The notes below the pieces were generated by a model. It made no database searches, was not told where the DNA came from, and saw only the letters and a list, made by a program, of their open reading frames with translations. Both the position numbers and the translations under genes were made by a program. Below, one piece after another: positions 12,296 through 24,283 of a stretch of DNA of 64,000 nt. This DNA is from Hemileia vastatrix (Eukaryota; Basidiomycota; Pucciniomycetes; Pucciniales; Zaghouaniaceae): the NCBI GenBank assembly GCA_030280995.1, contig JASXTE010000002.1, positions 30,144,683-30,208,682 on the forward strand, written 5' to 3'. Every line of letters begins with the position of its first letter. The first letter of the stretch is position 1.

Positions 12296-13926
12296 ATGGA
12301 TGATAATTTTGAAGGGATGTCTTTTGACCCAACCGATTGCAATTTTTTTAACCTAATCATACTATTACTGGAAATACTCCTCCACCTCCCACTGCTGATC
12401 TATCTCCAGATGCATTTCAACCTGTACCACCTAATCCTAACCCACCACCTAATCCCAATCCAGGCCAAGAGGCTCATGCAGAGATGAGAAATTTTAATCC
12501 CAATTATCCTTCTGCTTCTAAAAGTGCTGATCAGCAATCCAATCAGCCAGGAAGAGATTGGGCTAGTGATGTATTGAGGGAATTTTTTGGAGACAAATCA
12601 TCATCTGCTCAGCCTAACCAAGGAGCAAGCACAAGTGGAGCTGGTAAGTAAAATTTGTAGTGTATTCTTTTATTTAAAAATAACCAATTTAATTAACCAA
12701 TTTAAATTGTTAGTGAATCCCTCAATTATTATGGGTATCAGTAATTACCACAGACTCAATTCAGCAGAGTCTCATGAACAAGAACAGGGGTTAAGGGCTG
12801 TAATAGGCTTAGTTATAAGGAATAATGTTCCCAGGAGCTCTGACAGTTTAAATAGAATTATTTACCACTTTCTGAAGTATTGTCTTGGGGGACCAACACA
12901 AAGAGCAAAATATCCTGCAAGCCCAACACCTTTGGAGATTGACAATTGAAAAGCTTGGAACAAATTCAAACTGTCCTAACCCAAGTCCAATCTTTAAACC
13001 ATGCTAATTCTGAAGCTGATTGAGAATTTCTGATAACCAATTCTATAGCCTTCTTGTGATCAAAAATTTGACTACCCAAATTTATTCCAGCACCAATCCC
13101 ACTTTCTATCAAAAGAAACTTAGAGCGTGAATTTAAAGAAAAAGGTTTTTGGAAATTCACCTTTGATTGGACTTTCTGTGATTTTTTGGAATCAACTTGG
13201 AATCAAGTCATGGGAAGCATAGTATGCAACCACTGTACCAGGTGGCTCACCACATTGAATACACTCAATCAGTCAAAGCTTCAGCTCACTCAATGTGTTA
13301 TTGAGAAATGAGTAGTTAATAAGGGGAAGGAGATGATAATGTTTTTTTGGTAAGAAGAGGAAAGTGTGGAAAGAGAAAAGATGGAAAAGAGGGCAAGGGC
13401 ACAATTAAAACGTTATCGGACCAAGGTAGGTTTTTTGTTTTACTTTCCTTTTTGTTATTATGAAGATGATTTAGTTGGATTTCAGATTGCTAGTGCATGC
13501 TACAAGTTGGAAAGAGATCTCTGCAGTGATGTGCTAGGTTTTGTTGTGCTTTTTCATGATACTTGGTGCATCTCTGATATCGAGGGAGGCCCACCACCAG
13601 CCCCAACTGCACCCATCTAAGCTATTACTGGATGGAGAAATCCTGAACTAAATTTTTTGTTTAAAAAAATGAATAAGATGACAAAGGACTTAGCCCATAA
13701 ACCAGCTCAAAAAAATTGGCATTAAAAACATATTCACGGTCATCAGAAAGGACAGTTGCACAAGATGGTATATTCAATGTTCCTAAATTCCTCCACAAGA
13801 ATTGATATTCAGCAAACTTTTTTGGTAGGATTATCTGTGAATGAACGTGAGTCACTTAGGGTTGGAGCTGATATTGATCTGGTAAAAATTCAGGAATCAG
13901 TTAATACAGCATCAACATCATCATAA
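12296..13926 (+). pseudogene. Transposon-associated accessory ORF, Pro-rich N-terminus, broken
   Basis: The ATG at 12296 opens a frame that shifts once in a T run near 12335. It continues as a Pro/Asn-rich segment and crosses an intron at 12644-12713, whose removal keeps the frame and gives ...TSGAVNPSIIMGISNYHRL. After another frameshift near 12945, two stops and later breaks, one can read QTVLTQVQSLNHANSEAD, FIPAPIPLSIKRNLEREF, NQVMGSIVCNHCTRWLTTLN, IASACYKLERDLCSDVLGF and DIEGGPPPAPTAPI, the last stopping at 13620. Further coding-like sequence runs to about 13926. The layout (CNHC, a CYKLE..LC block, then a Gly-Pro-Pro segment) resembles uncharacterised proteins I recall from rust transposon neighbourhoods. 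Biochemical function is unknown. It follows the transposase on the same strand and may be its partner. Confidence 0.5.
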
Positions 13927-14139
13927 CTTGGGTATTATGGTGATCTTCTGTGTAATATAGCTATCTTATATTGAATTCTATATATTCTGTTTTTTTTCAA
14001 AGAAACTTAGTAAATTTTATAAGGTGATAGTGAGAGAGAGCCACATTTTATTCAAGAAAAAAAACAATATATGAGATAAAAAATGTATTTTCAACAAATT
14101 GATGGTCCATACCTCTTTATGAAACATTTATGTATCCAT
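13927..14139. other. Interval before the palindromic repeat field
   Basis: No gene. It contains AAATTTTATAAGGTGAT near 14011, a weak inverted match to the terminus at 2417 (rc AAATTTTATGTGGTGAT). It lacks the C run expected next to it, so I do not call it a terminus. Confidence 0.35.
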
Positions 14140-14565
14140 ATTAATTTTGATCAAAATTAATATTGACCAATAAATAGTGAATACAGGCTATGCCACTTAC
14201 ACTTTCCAGGAATAGCCACCATTAAATATTCCATTATCAAAAATTAATTTGGATCAAAATTAATGAGCATTTTGATCATGAATTTCTGAAGTCAACTTCT
14301 TATTTTTATGCATGGTGCCTTGCCAATATTAATGTTGATAAAAATTACTTTTGATACTGGCATATTGCATGTAGCTATGCCTGGAAAGTGTAAGTGGAAT
14401 AGTGTGTATTCATTATGTATTGGTCAACATTACCTTTGATTGAATTTAATATTGAAATTTGCATATTGAATCCAAAACCAGGAAACGACCCAAAACATTC
14501 TTCATAAAACTGCTCATTAATTTTGATCAAAATTAGGGTTGACCATATACATATTGAATGGTAGT
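14140..14565. repeat. Palindromic AT-rich repeat field, left part
   Basis: The perfect palindrome TTAATTTTGATCAAAATTAA (14141-14160) and its variants recur near 14243 and 14512, joined by shared spacers such as GTAAGTGGAATAG, TATGTATTGGTCAACATTA and GCATATTGAATCCAA. Segments here occur in inverted orientation at 16640-17000. The field is split by a solo LTR at 14566. A MITE cluster or foldback element would explain it. Confidence 0.6.
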
Positions 14566-16065
14566 TGTCAGCCTGTATATCCCCAGGACAAAGTAAAAAG
14601 TACTTATAAGTTATGTTAAACACATGAACTATAAATGGGAATGATAATTAAGAGTACACAAACAGTATACATAAGTAAAATTATGATAATATAAAAAATA
14701 TGCCATTATAACACCTTATATACACCCATATATCCACCTTTTATAAGTCTTATGTACTTAATATTAAGTTGTAATATGTTAGGGTAATCTTAAGAACCTT
14801 AAGTATAAGGCTACATAGGTTTTAAGTACACTTAAAGCTGTTATTTTCACTGTTTTATGCAAAAAACAAGAAATGCGCTTTATTTCACATAAAAGTTGAC
14901 TATATGCGCCATAAATTTGATAATATCAAAAATGCGCTTTGACAGATCAATTGGTATCATTTAGGACTATTTACTTGGCAATTTAAATGCATAAAAATAA
15001 CACTTTTCAAATTTGGTGTTTTTTATGCCAGAAATGGCTTCTGTGTACTGGCCACATACTGCCTGCTTTTTTCCCATGTGAATAGCTTCATTGTTAGCAA
15101 AGTTAGCTTTTTAACACTATAATTAACCCACATTCTACGCCCACTGTGGGAAAACATGCTGAAATAGGCAAGAGGCACTTATTTAGTGTCCTAGCTTAAT
15201 TAATAATGCATTGACCTTGTTTATATGCACTAATTTCATTAATAACCTCAATCTTGGCGTCTTATTTCATCACCACACTTAGATTCGCCTAAAATTATTC
15301 AAGGATTTACCTGTGCAAGAGACTTCCAAAGACTGTATGTAGTTACCCCACATCTCACACTCTTTTTTGGGTTTATGGGTGGTTTCTCAGTCAATATTGG
15401 TTATTTTTGAATGGGAATTTCACATAGTATAATGTCAAGATTAGCCCCATTGTTTCTACAGTGAACCCCCTTATTATTAAGCTCTTATTAACCTTAAAAA
15501 ATTACCTTTAGACTTTTATATTATTTTTTAATACGCATATACTCTCTTTTTATCTTATTCTTTAATTTTGATGGATTTTCCTTATTATTACAAGATTTTG
15601 ACGGTTGTTACTCTTCTAATTATGTCATGGGTTACTGTGAATGTTGATGGGCATGTCTATTAGTGGTTTGGAGGCGTCATTAACTGTGTATTGGGTGGTA
15701 CATCAAGGGAATCATTGGGGAACTCAGTGTGTATAAAAGGAGGAGGTTTTTGGGTCTTGTTTCTACATTCTTTACCAATACAATTTACACCATATAACCA
15801 AATAAATTAAAATAAATATCAATTAGTACTTTTTATAAGTCTTTTGAGTAGTATCTGAATTATTAAAATCTATTATTCTACCAACTAAAAAGATTGTAAG
15901 TCATATATAAAAATAGTGAGAATTCTATTACTGAGACCTTTATTTTGAATTATATTTTACTATTTGTTGGATTTACACTACAGTATTCATATAGGACCAT
16001 ATAAATCTTCTAGACAAAGACTTTTCAAGCTAGTTCATGTCCTTTTAGTTGATCTTAGCCTGAAA
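14566..16065 (+). mobile_element. Solo LTR of the Gypsy2 family
   Basis: It starts TGTCAGCCTGTATATCCCC like the Gypsy2 3' LTR and is about as long (1500 against 1489 bp). It ends CTTAGCCTGAAA where the intact LTR ends CAGCCTGACA. Direct repeats GTAGT flank it at 14561-14565 and 16066-16070. A TATA box (TATAAAAGG, about 15732) lies in the position expected for the LTR promoter. No internal sequence remains, so the element was lost by LTR-LTR recombination. It lies inside the palindromic repeat field and is therefore younger than that field. Confidence 0.85.
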
Positions 16066-17540
16066 GTAGTTATATCTGGTGTGTGTAGGTTGTAAAGCTT
16101 GTGTTCAATGTGTATTGGTCAACATTAATTTTGATTGAAAAATATATTAATTTGTAAATGATATATACATGCTCAATATGCATTGTAATGTGTTTACTTG
16201 AGAATTAAGGGCCTTACTTTGAATTTTACAGAAAAATGCTTTGTTGAATGTCAAATTCAATTTTAATTAAAATTAATGTTGAACTGTTACCATGCATAAC
16301 AGTAAGCAACTGATTGAAGAAATTGATGATAATCATGAACCTTAATTGTGATCAAAACTAATGTTTCCAAATGCAGATTGAATAAAAGCTATTCCACTTA
16401 CACTAGCCAGGCATATTTACTATTTATTATGTATTGGTCAAAATTAATTTTGATAGAAATTAATATGGATATGTAAATATTATATTTACCCTCAACATGT
16501 ATAGTAGATTTCAATACTTAAGAATACTTTCTGTCCTTTACATGTCATGCAAAATAGCATAATATCATTTCAACATTAATTTTGATTGAAATAAATGTTG
16601 CCCTGCCATTATGCATTGAAACAACAAACTTACTGAAAAAGTTCATTATCAAAATGCTCATTAATTTTGATCAAAAATAATGGGCAGATTCATGAAGAAT
16701 TTTCTGGGTCATTTGCTGGCTTGGATTCAATATGCAAATTTCAATATTAAGTTTGATTGAAATTAAATTTGATCAATACATAATGAATACACACTATGCC
16801 ACTCACACTTTCCAGGAATAGCTACATGCAATATGCCAGTATCAAAAGTAACTTCAATCAAAATTAATGTTGGCAAGGCACCATGCATAAAAATAAGCAG
16901 TTAACTGCAGAAATTCATGATCAACATGCTCATTAATTTTTATCAAAATTAATTTTTGATACTGGAATATTTAATGGTAGCTATTCCTGGCAAGTGTAAG
17001 TGGAATAGCATGTATTCACTATGTATTATTCAACATTAATTTTTATTGAAATTAATATGGACATGGACTATGCATAAAATTCCAATAAGTATAGGTAAGC
17101 TAAGCAGTTGGATTAACTGGTTTGATCAAGTACACCATATAACAATTCATGTTTTAATGCCTTGGTTAATTTTGATTGAAATTAATTTTAAGTCATGCAT
17201 GTTGAATATTATCTATGTCTGTGTAGTCCATGTGACATGGCTTGTATTCAATATGCAGGGGTCTACATTAATTTCAATCAAAATTATGAGGTTCATTGCC
17301 TCATAATTTTTGTGGTTTCTGTCAGGGTTCCATGCATGGTGCCATATGATACTTGATAATTCCTATCAAAATTAATTTCATCTCCAATATATTGAATACA
17401 AACCATGGCACTTACAGTACTTGGTCATAGCTAAAATTCAATATTCAAGCCTCAAAATTAATTTTGATAGAAATTAATCAGGATCTATGAAGTTTATCAA
17501 TAGTGTATGAGTTAAGTTTCAAGTCATATATTTAATCATT
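16066..17540. repeat. Palindromic AT-rich repeat field, right part
   Basis: This continues the field at 14140-14565 beyond the solo LTR. Copies of TTAATTTTGAT(C/T)AAAATTAA-type sequence occur in both orientations (for example near 16443, 16658, 16935, 17164, 17365, 17456), with linkers CACTTACAC-TTCCAGGAATAGC, TATGTATTGGTCAA and CATGCATAA(A/C)A. A clean hairpin (AAAATTATGAGG and its complement) lies at 17280-17310. The frame at 17046-17306 is built from the repeat and is not a gene. Confidence 0.6.
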
Positions 17541-18978
17541 TTCTTGCACCCATTTCTAGGTTATTTCAACAATTTTTTTCAAGTTCTATTATATTAATCA
17601 AAACTGTGGTAAGTGGTGAAAAATTAGCTAATCCAAATCTCAAATTGAATTTTAATGTTTTAATAATTTTGAATGTTGCTTAAGGAATTTCATTGGGTGA
17701 TTCATAATAATATTTAATCAACTTAGTAGTCCTATAACTTTTGAAAAGTAAAAATATTGGTACATTTAGGGAAAACAATGCAATGTCTTGTGCAGACTAA
17801 GATATATTGTAAAATAAAACTATTAAATTTTTTTCCCTTAGTTGCATCAAAGTTAAACAATGGTTTGGTCACTGGACCCATACCCTAGCCTGACACTCCT
17901 CCTGTCACTCAAAAAAAAACTCTTATCTTAAATTCTAATGTTACCAATTTTATATTTATAATTCATTTCTTGTTTGGTGAGGCATATCAGTATATTTGTG
18001 AATCTCTCATTGTTATCTGAATTGAAATTTAACAAATATTTATAAAGCATTACTCTTTGTTTTCATAAAATATACTAATTAAGTGTATTTCCATTGTTTA
18101 GGAGTAAATTCTAATTTAAAAAATTTTGTATTTACCTGTGACAATTTACATATGGGTTATGCTTTTATTATTATTTTTTTCACACTAAAAGTCCTCAAAG
18201 AATTCCTAGTATTTTCTGTTAGCTACATCAAATTTTGCTTCAATATAAACAGATTGTGATTAAGCATGTTACTCAGTTTACCCTACTATGAATAATACAT
18301 TTAAAAAAAAGCTTAAATAATATATAATCCCCCTGTTTATCTTTTCTTTTTCTTTTATCCTCACTTTAATTTTAATCTTATTCAATTTTTTATCCTATTG
18401 AATTATCAACTTCAATTTTCTAGAATAGAGTTTCTTATAATTTTTAATCATATTACCTCATAATTTCTTGATATCAAATACTTTATCTTAATATTCATTA
18501 ATCAATATTTCTAGTATTCAAAATCCTACACCTACACTTTATATGTGTATCATATTCCTCTCTCTTAATTTATAAATTTCACCTATCTTCTATATCTTTT
18601 TTTTTTCAAAAAATTGATTTTCCATCCCCTAAAGTTTTTTCCATCCCACTCTCTGATTGATACTTGCTTTGAAGCTTTTGAGCTTGCACCATGTATGCCA
18701 CATGGCATGGCACCTAACCCTCATGTACTTGGCAATGAGACGCAGGAAATAAAGAGAGTTCAGTATTTCAATTTACTTGAATTGACTAGAGATAAAACAG
18801 AATAACTTGTCAAGATCCTTAAAAATAATCCTTCTCCTTCATATTTATCTAACCCTTGTAACAACTTACTCCAATATGTGAAAAGCCTTGAAAAATTTAT
18901 GTTCTTCACTTTTTTTTTCTCCTTTTAAATTTGTAGATAAGTTTATTAATACTTTTTTTCTTCATATATATTTGTAGC
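17541..18978. other. AT-rich interval, no gene recognised
   Basis: No supported gene. Near 17885 CTAGCCTGACACTCCTCC resembles the LTR-end plus polypurine junction of Gypsy1 in minus orientation, perhaps an old LTR scrap. The short frame at 18614-18805 has no recognised content. Confidence 0.4.
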
Positions 18979-20924
18979 TTACAAGGACGGTATGATTCCT
19001 CATGATGAAGTCATTGTCATTAGGGATGATGATGAGACATATGAACAATCAGCTTCAACTCATGCTTCAACTTCTAAGAAAAATCTTGAAACACCTGTTA
19101 TCCGCTCCAAGAAAAAGAAATTATCCCAAGGCTCCTCTTTTTTTCAACATATTAAACCGGCTTCTTTTAATGATTTTTCTGATGTATCAAATAATAAATC
19201 TCAACAAAAAAGCAAAGGCTTTGGAAATCAGTATATTCTTGTTTCCTTTTTTTTATTCTTTTATCTTTAAAATCCTGTCATATATCTCTTTTTTGCTTAC
19301 ATATTGTACTTTTTATCTTTTTTTTGATATTTTGTACCAGAAACTCATCTACTGTAGATTTTTCCATCCATAAATACCATCTCCCTGATGAAGATGATAA
19401 AAAGAGCGATGAAAATATCAATGATGAACTTTCAGAACATGAAGCTATGCTTTCTCATCAAAACCAGAAAAATTTAAAATCTTCTTCAAGACATGACAAT
19501 ATGGTTGATAAAGATGATGACTCAGAAAGGTCATCACCGAATTCCTTCATTTCTAAGAAGCAATACCCATCACCTCATAAATTACCTAATTTGACCTCTT
19601 TGAAAGCTTCTCTACCAATGAAATCAACTCCAATAAAGATATTGAACAAACCTCTATCATATTCACCCTCAGTACTAAAAGAGTCTGATTTTCAGGAGGA
19701 ATTCTGTAAAATTCATAAATTTTATGAAGGTAGAATCAGCATGGCAAAGGTACTTAGGTTGTGGTTGAAAATTGTTACTCTCCTTGAATCACACTCTTCT
19801 ATTTCTCCCCAAGAACCCATGTTGAATAATCCAATTTTTATTTTTCATTAAGAAAAATCTTGTGGAGAAGATTGGATTTCAAAACTTACTGAATTATGTA
19901 AGTTACCATAATTTTTAGTCTTAACTTTTATCTTTTACTTATAATTTTTTCCTTTTTTAGCAAATATTTTTTTAGAGATTGATAGCTCACAGCTATGGGT
20001 ACTCAATAATATTGATTTCAAAAAAATTGAGGATTTATGTGATCCTGATGGTTTAAATACCAAAATTCTTCTCAAAAAAGAAAACAGATCACCCTGAATC
20101 CAATCTTATACAAATGACCATGAGATTAATGATCCCAAGTAATCACTGCTGTTCTTTGTGGGTATATCTTATATCATCTTCACTTTATCTGAACGCACAT
20201 GAATTCAGCCAGCTTCAATAACATCAAAACATTAACTCAGATTGTCCGATTGAATGTGGTCTCCAGCTTCTAGCTCACCTTTGAAATCTGAAGAGTCAAA
20301 TTCCTGATGGTTCAGAAGTTGGTCCTAATGCACTTCAAACCCGTGATATATCAATGTCGAATCATCTTCAAATCTGCAACATTATCATCAATATAATTAT
20401 GTCAATTATCATTCTTAAATCAAAATATTGTTCTGCAAAATTATCAAGTGGAAAGACTAGCAAATCTCAACAATTTAGTCAGAAAAACAAAAATACTCAA
20501 CTGACTATAATGAAACAGAATCAAAAGGGTGTGCTAAACAAGATAAATTCTGAATAACCCCATCACTGATATAAATCTTTCAAGTTCTATATCATCAATG
20601 GTGTCTGTGGTTTATTTCTGATTTCTCAAGATCATAGATTGGCTTCAGCAGCTGATTGTTTGGAGGTAATATCAGAAATTAAGTTTCTTAATTTAAATAA
20701 AAAAAAATCTTTTGATGGAAGAAATAATTTGGAAAAATTTAATTAACTATATTTTAACATTAATAAAACCTTTTTTAGGCAAGTGTGATCCATTTCCTTC
20801 AAAATTTAATACCCCAAGTCCTCTGGGAATAGCTAGGGAAATTTCTGCAGATTTTCTTAATCACTGGAGCTCAATTCAGCCAGTATCACCTTTTTTTGCT
20901 AAACATAGACTTTCAATAAATTAA
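18979..20924 (+). pseudogene. Unrecognised intron-containing gene, broken
   Basis: Three exons can be joined with the frame kept. Exon 1 (about 18979-19230, ATG at 18992) has an acidic and Ser/Lys-rich segment (VIVIRDDDETYEQ). An intron at 19231-19340 joins ..GNQ to NSSTVDFSIHKYH. Exon 2 is acidic and Ser-rich with HKFYEGRISMAKVLRLWLK near its end, and meets a TAA at 19849. An intron at 19898-19960 leads to FLEIDSSQLWVLNN and IEDLCDPDGLNTKILL. Later fragments read INGVCGLFLISQDHRLASAA (about 20595) and PLGIAREISADFLNHW (about 20818), with several stops. The low-complexity N-terminus and conserved-looking C-terminal blocks suggest a transposon- or chromatin-related protein, but I do not recognise the family. 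It converges on the Tet-like relic at 21785-22894. Confidence 0.5.
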
Positions 20925-21784
20925 TATTCCAAAATTTAAATAGATAAAGTTCTGTGTACTTGATATATCTTGTATAATTCAAGTTATTTTCCTTCAGATA
21001 TGTCAAGCATGTGATCATTTTTTAAATTTATTAAGAAACCTTTGACATGATTTTCTAAATTAATTATTTAAAAAAATTATTGTAAGTCCAACAATAAGGA
21101 AGAGCTTAAAATCTACTTAGATGATTTCAAATACTTGTATTAAATTCTTAAAAATTTTATTGTTTATATAAAAATATGATAAATGCTCTAGTTTTGTTAC
21201 TTTACCTTTAATATTGAATAGTCTATTAATTTTTACAAATTTTTTCATTGTTTGTAACATTTTTAATCAGAAGTGGAACAATTCAAATAAATAAATGAGT
21301 ATATTATTAAAAAAATACAATTTAATCTATTATTGATTCAAAATTCTTTCATCAACTCTTTATTATTAACTTTTTTATTAATAAGCCTGTTTAACATTAA
21401 AAACTATATAGTTAATTTGGTATAATTAAAAGCACAATTTCATGCATAATATATTTCAAACTCTTTATTAAAGATTTTTTATTTTAGGAACTTTTCTACC
21501 AAGTTAATAAAAATGAAATTTAAAGATTTCACAACTTATATATTTCTTCAAAAGTAAATTATATTTGCTTATTATATTATGAAAAATAAATTATTATATT
21601 TCACAAATAATAAAATAGATAATACTATAAACATTACAACTGAAAATGTTACAGCTACTCCCAGTATTTTCCATGTTTAATTTTGTATTAATTTGTGTAT
21701 AAATGATATAAATTTTTAATATTTATACTTTTAATTTTTTAGATTTTTCTTAACATTAGATAAATAATACTTTGCTGATACTAT
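20925..21784. other. Intergenic AT-rich DNA between convergent relics
   Basis: Very AT-rich. It separates a plus-strand relic and a minus-strand relic, so both 3' ends face it. No terminator, RNA or repeat was identified. Confidence 0.5.
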
Positions 21785-22894
21785 TTATTCCTCTATTAAG
21801 TTGTCTCTTTTCAGAAAATCTCTCAAAGCACTAATAAAGTAATCAAATCTATCTTTTTCTTCCATAATTTCCAAGTATTCTGAAATATCAATATCAAAAA
21901 CATTAAGTTTTTCTATAGCATGAAAAAGTCTAGTGCTGATTTGAATAGAAGAACCTATATTTGTGAAGCCATGAATTTCTTGAAATCTTGAGGTAAAATG
22001 CCTCAGTTGATTGGCAGGCCATAATGTCACTGTTATTCCATTAGTTACTTCAAATTTCTGGAAACATAAGTTCTCCACCTGTTTTATGTGGTTGGGTCTT
22101 ATCGTCCTTCATATAAATGGTATTTTTTTCTGTCCCATTAGGAATAAATATTGCTAGAGTATACTAATTTGAATCTTTATCAAGATGAAACTCATTGAAG
22201 AAGCCATTACCATTTGCTACAGATGTCTAAGTTAAATTACTAGCAAATGGTACACCCTCTTCTTCAGTAGAATCTTTTGAAAATCAAGGAATACCAAGTT
22301 TTTCAAAAAGATTAGTTGCCTCATTTTACTTAAAATATGATATTTTTTTAAAAAAGTATTCAAAGTACATTGGGATCCTCTTCATTTGTTTTTTATAATC
22401 ATCTGTGTATTCATCTGCAAGGAAAAGCATTGAAAAATTCAGTATTTAAATTAAAAAAAGTGATACTTACAAATATATAAAGATTTATTCCTATCCAAAA
22501 TAAAGACACCACCAAAATTTTTTCAAAAACCACCAGCTCATTGATGAGGACCATTATTTGTGATTTCATGTTTGCAGTAAAAAAGATCCTTAATGTATTT
22601 CACCGTAGCTTCTAACATATCTAGTTCTTTGAGCTCATGAATTTTTAAGTCTGCACAAGAACATTAGATATTAAGACACCTTTTGGTTTATAAATACTAC
22701 AGTCAGGAAAAAAATTGTAATAATTATTGCAATCTGTCATAATATTTTTATAAGATCATGCATAGAAACGTGGCTTCTTCCCGTTTGTATCCATTCCAAG
22801 AGCATTTACAAGTTTCATTCTGGTAGCAATGTCTTTTGCCCACCTATTGTTAGAGTTCTTCCCTGGCTGTTTTTTTTTCCAAATTTTTACTCAT
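21785..22894 (-). pseudogene. Tet-like 2OG-Fe(II) oxygenase, broken
   Basis: Reading leftward from an ATG at 22894, pieces are NRWAKDIATRMKLVNALGMD, IHELKELDMLEATVKYIKDL, an intron (22415-22470, removal keeps the frame), YTDDYKKQMKRIPMYFEYFF, then NGNGFFNEFHLDKDSN, YTLAIFIPNG, TGGELMF, FEVTNGITVTLWPANQLRHF and SIQISTRLFHAIEKL. The HLD triplet (H-x-D), a Gly-Gly-x-Leu-x-Phe-Pro strand, a downstream His (RHFTS) and an Arg in ISTRL fit the double-stranded beta-helix of Fe(II)/2-oxoglutarate dioxygenases. They match best the Tet-like domain I recall as expanded in rusts. TET/JBP enzymes oxidise 5-methylcytosine or thymine; activity of the fungal Tet-like proteins is inferred. Several stops and a 1-nt shift near 22060 inactivate it. 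Another 2OG oxygenase subfamily is possible. Confidence 0.6.
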
Positions 22895-24278
22895 TGTGGT
22901 TCAATCCTAAGAGAATAAAATTTGATTTAAAATAGAAAAAAAATTAAAAATTAGAAAAAAGTAACAGAATTTCAATCATCAATCAATGATACCTTTAACT
23001 TTGTCATATCTTCAATATTAGAAATATAAAATTAATATATCTACATATTAGTAAATTTTTATACTTTTTCTTTATTTCAAATATTAAGTGTTTCAAAGGT
23101 ATACTTTATTAAATTATACATATAAAGAGTATAGCATTATCCTGTATGTGTTCAGAAAGAACAAGATTTGGCTCTACACTTAACATTAATAATATAATAT
23201 AAAGAAAGTATAACTCCAATACACTAGTAATATTAAAAAATTTACAGAGTTATAATATACACATATATAAAATGAAAAATCTTGCTCTGACCAATATATT
23301 GACTTAAAAAGTTATACTTCAATAAATTATTAATTTTTAAATTGTAGAAATGTCCTGTACACTTTTAGCAAGTACAAGACTTTGAAACAACTTAAAAATA
23401 AATAAATTAAAGGTAAAGTACAAACAATCTAATTATTATTATGAAATGAAAAATATTATCCTGTATACTTTCAGCAAGTACAAGATGATGTTTTACTTTT
23501 AATATTGATAATATAATGGTTGAGATAGTATTGAAGAAATATAGAAAAATGATAAGCAAAACATGAACTCATGTGTCTATAAAATCTTCTTCTATTTGTA
23601 GCTGATTGATAAAAATTAATTATAAAGTTTATTTTATAATCACTGTTTTAAAAAATAAATAGTTAGATAAATAAATTGAACATTTTTGATAAGGAACAAA
23701 GAAAAGTAAATTGAAAAACTTATAAAAAAAGTTTAAATTAACTAAAAAAGAATTTTTAATAATAATTTGAAAGGGTACAGTAAAAGATACCTTAAAAATA
23801 AATTCAGAATTGATTCATTAGATTAACTTGTCAAAAGTGTAAAAGCGAGTAACAAACCAAAATGATATGAAATACAATAGCAAGAAAAATTCTCTTACTG
23901 GTAATTGGATAAGGTCAAGAAAATAGTACCAATAATCCAAAAAAAGAAAAGCAAAAATATGATCAATAATTTTTGAAAAATGTAAGTGAGAAAGAGAAAA
24001 GAAAAATAAATTTGGTGGCAAAAAGATGTGGATATCATGAATTTTCACTGATATCTTTTTCAAAAAAATGCAGCTCTCCCAGTCATATGATAAACTTCAT
24101 CTAAATTTCAAGAATAATGTTGCCAAGGCACTTTATGCAGCACAATAATTCTTTCCTATGTATATACTAATTCCAGCTAGAATTTACTAAGCTGCATGTT
24201 TAACAGATGAAGCTTTGTGGCATGCTGAATTTCACTTTTAAAAAAAATTGACACCACATAATTCTAGCTATGATGTTT
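22895..24278. other. AT-rich interval upstream of the Tet-like relic
   Basis: No supported gene. A minus-strand frame at 23818-24063 is Phe/Leu-rich with no family features. The end (24279-24283, CATGT) is the left target duplication of Gypsy1. Confidence 0.5.
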
Positions 24279-24283
24279 CATGT
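24279..24283. repeat. Target site duplication CATGT, left of Gypsy1
   Basis: CATGT here matches CATGT at 33121-33125 directly outside the two LTRs. It marks a single integration event with a 5-bp stagger, as usual for Ty3/gypsy integrases. Confidence 0.9.

Noticed and set aside
14005..14030. AAATTTTATAAGGTGAT as the right end of an element starting at 2417
   Set aside because: The C run expected next to it is missing and no target duplication supports it. The match is short and AT-rich.
17880..17925. LTR end plus polypurine tract (GCCTGACACTCCTCC)
   Set aside because: No LTR body on either side could be aligned. It may be a scrap or chance.
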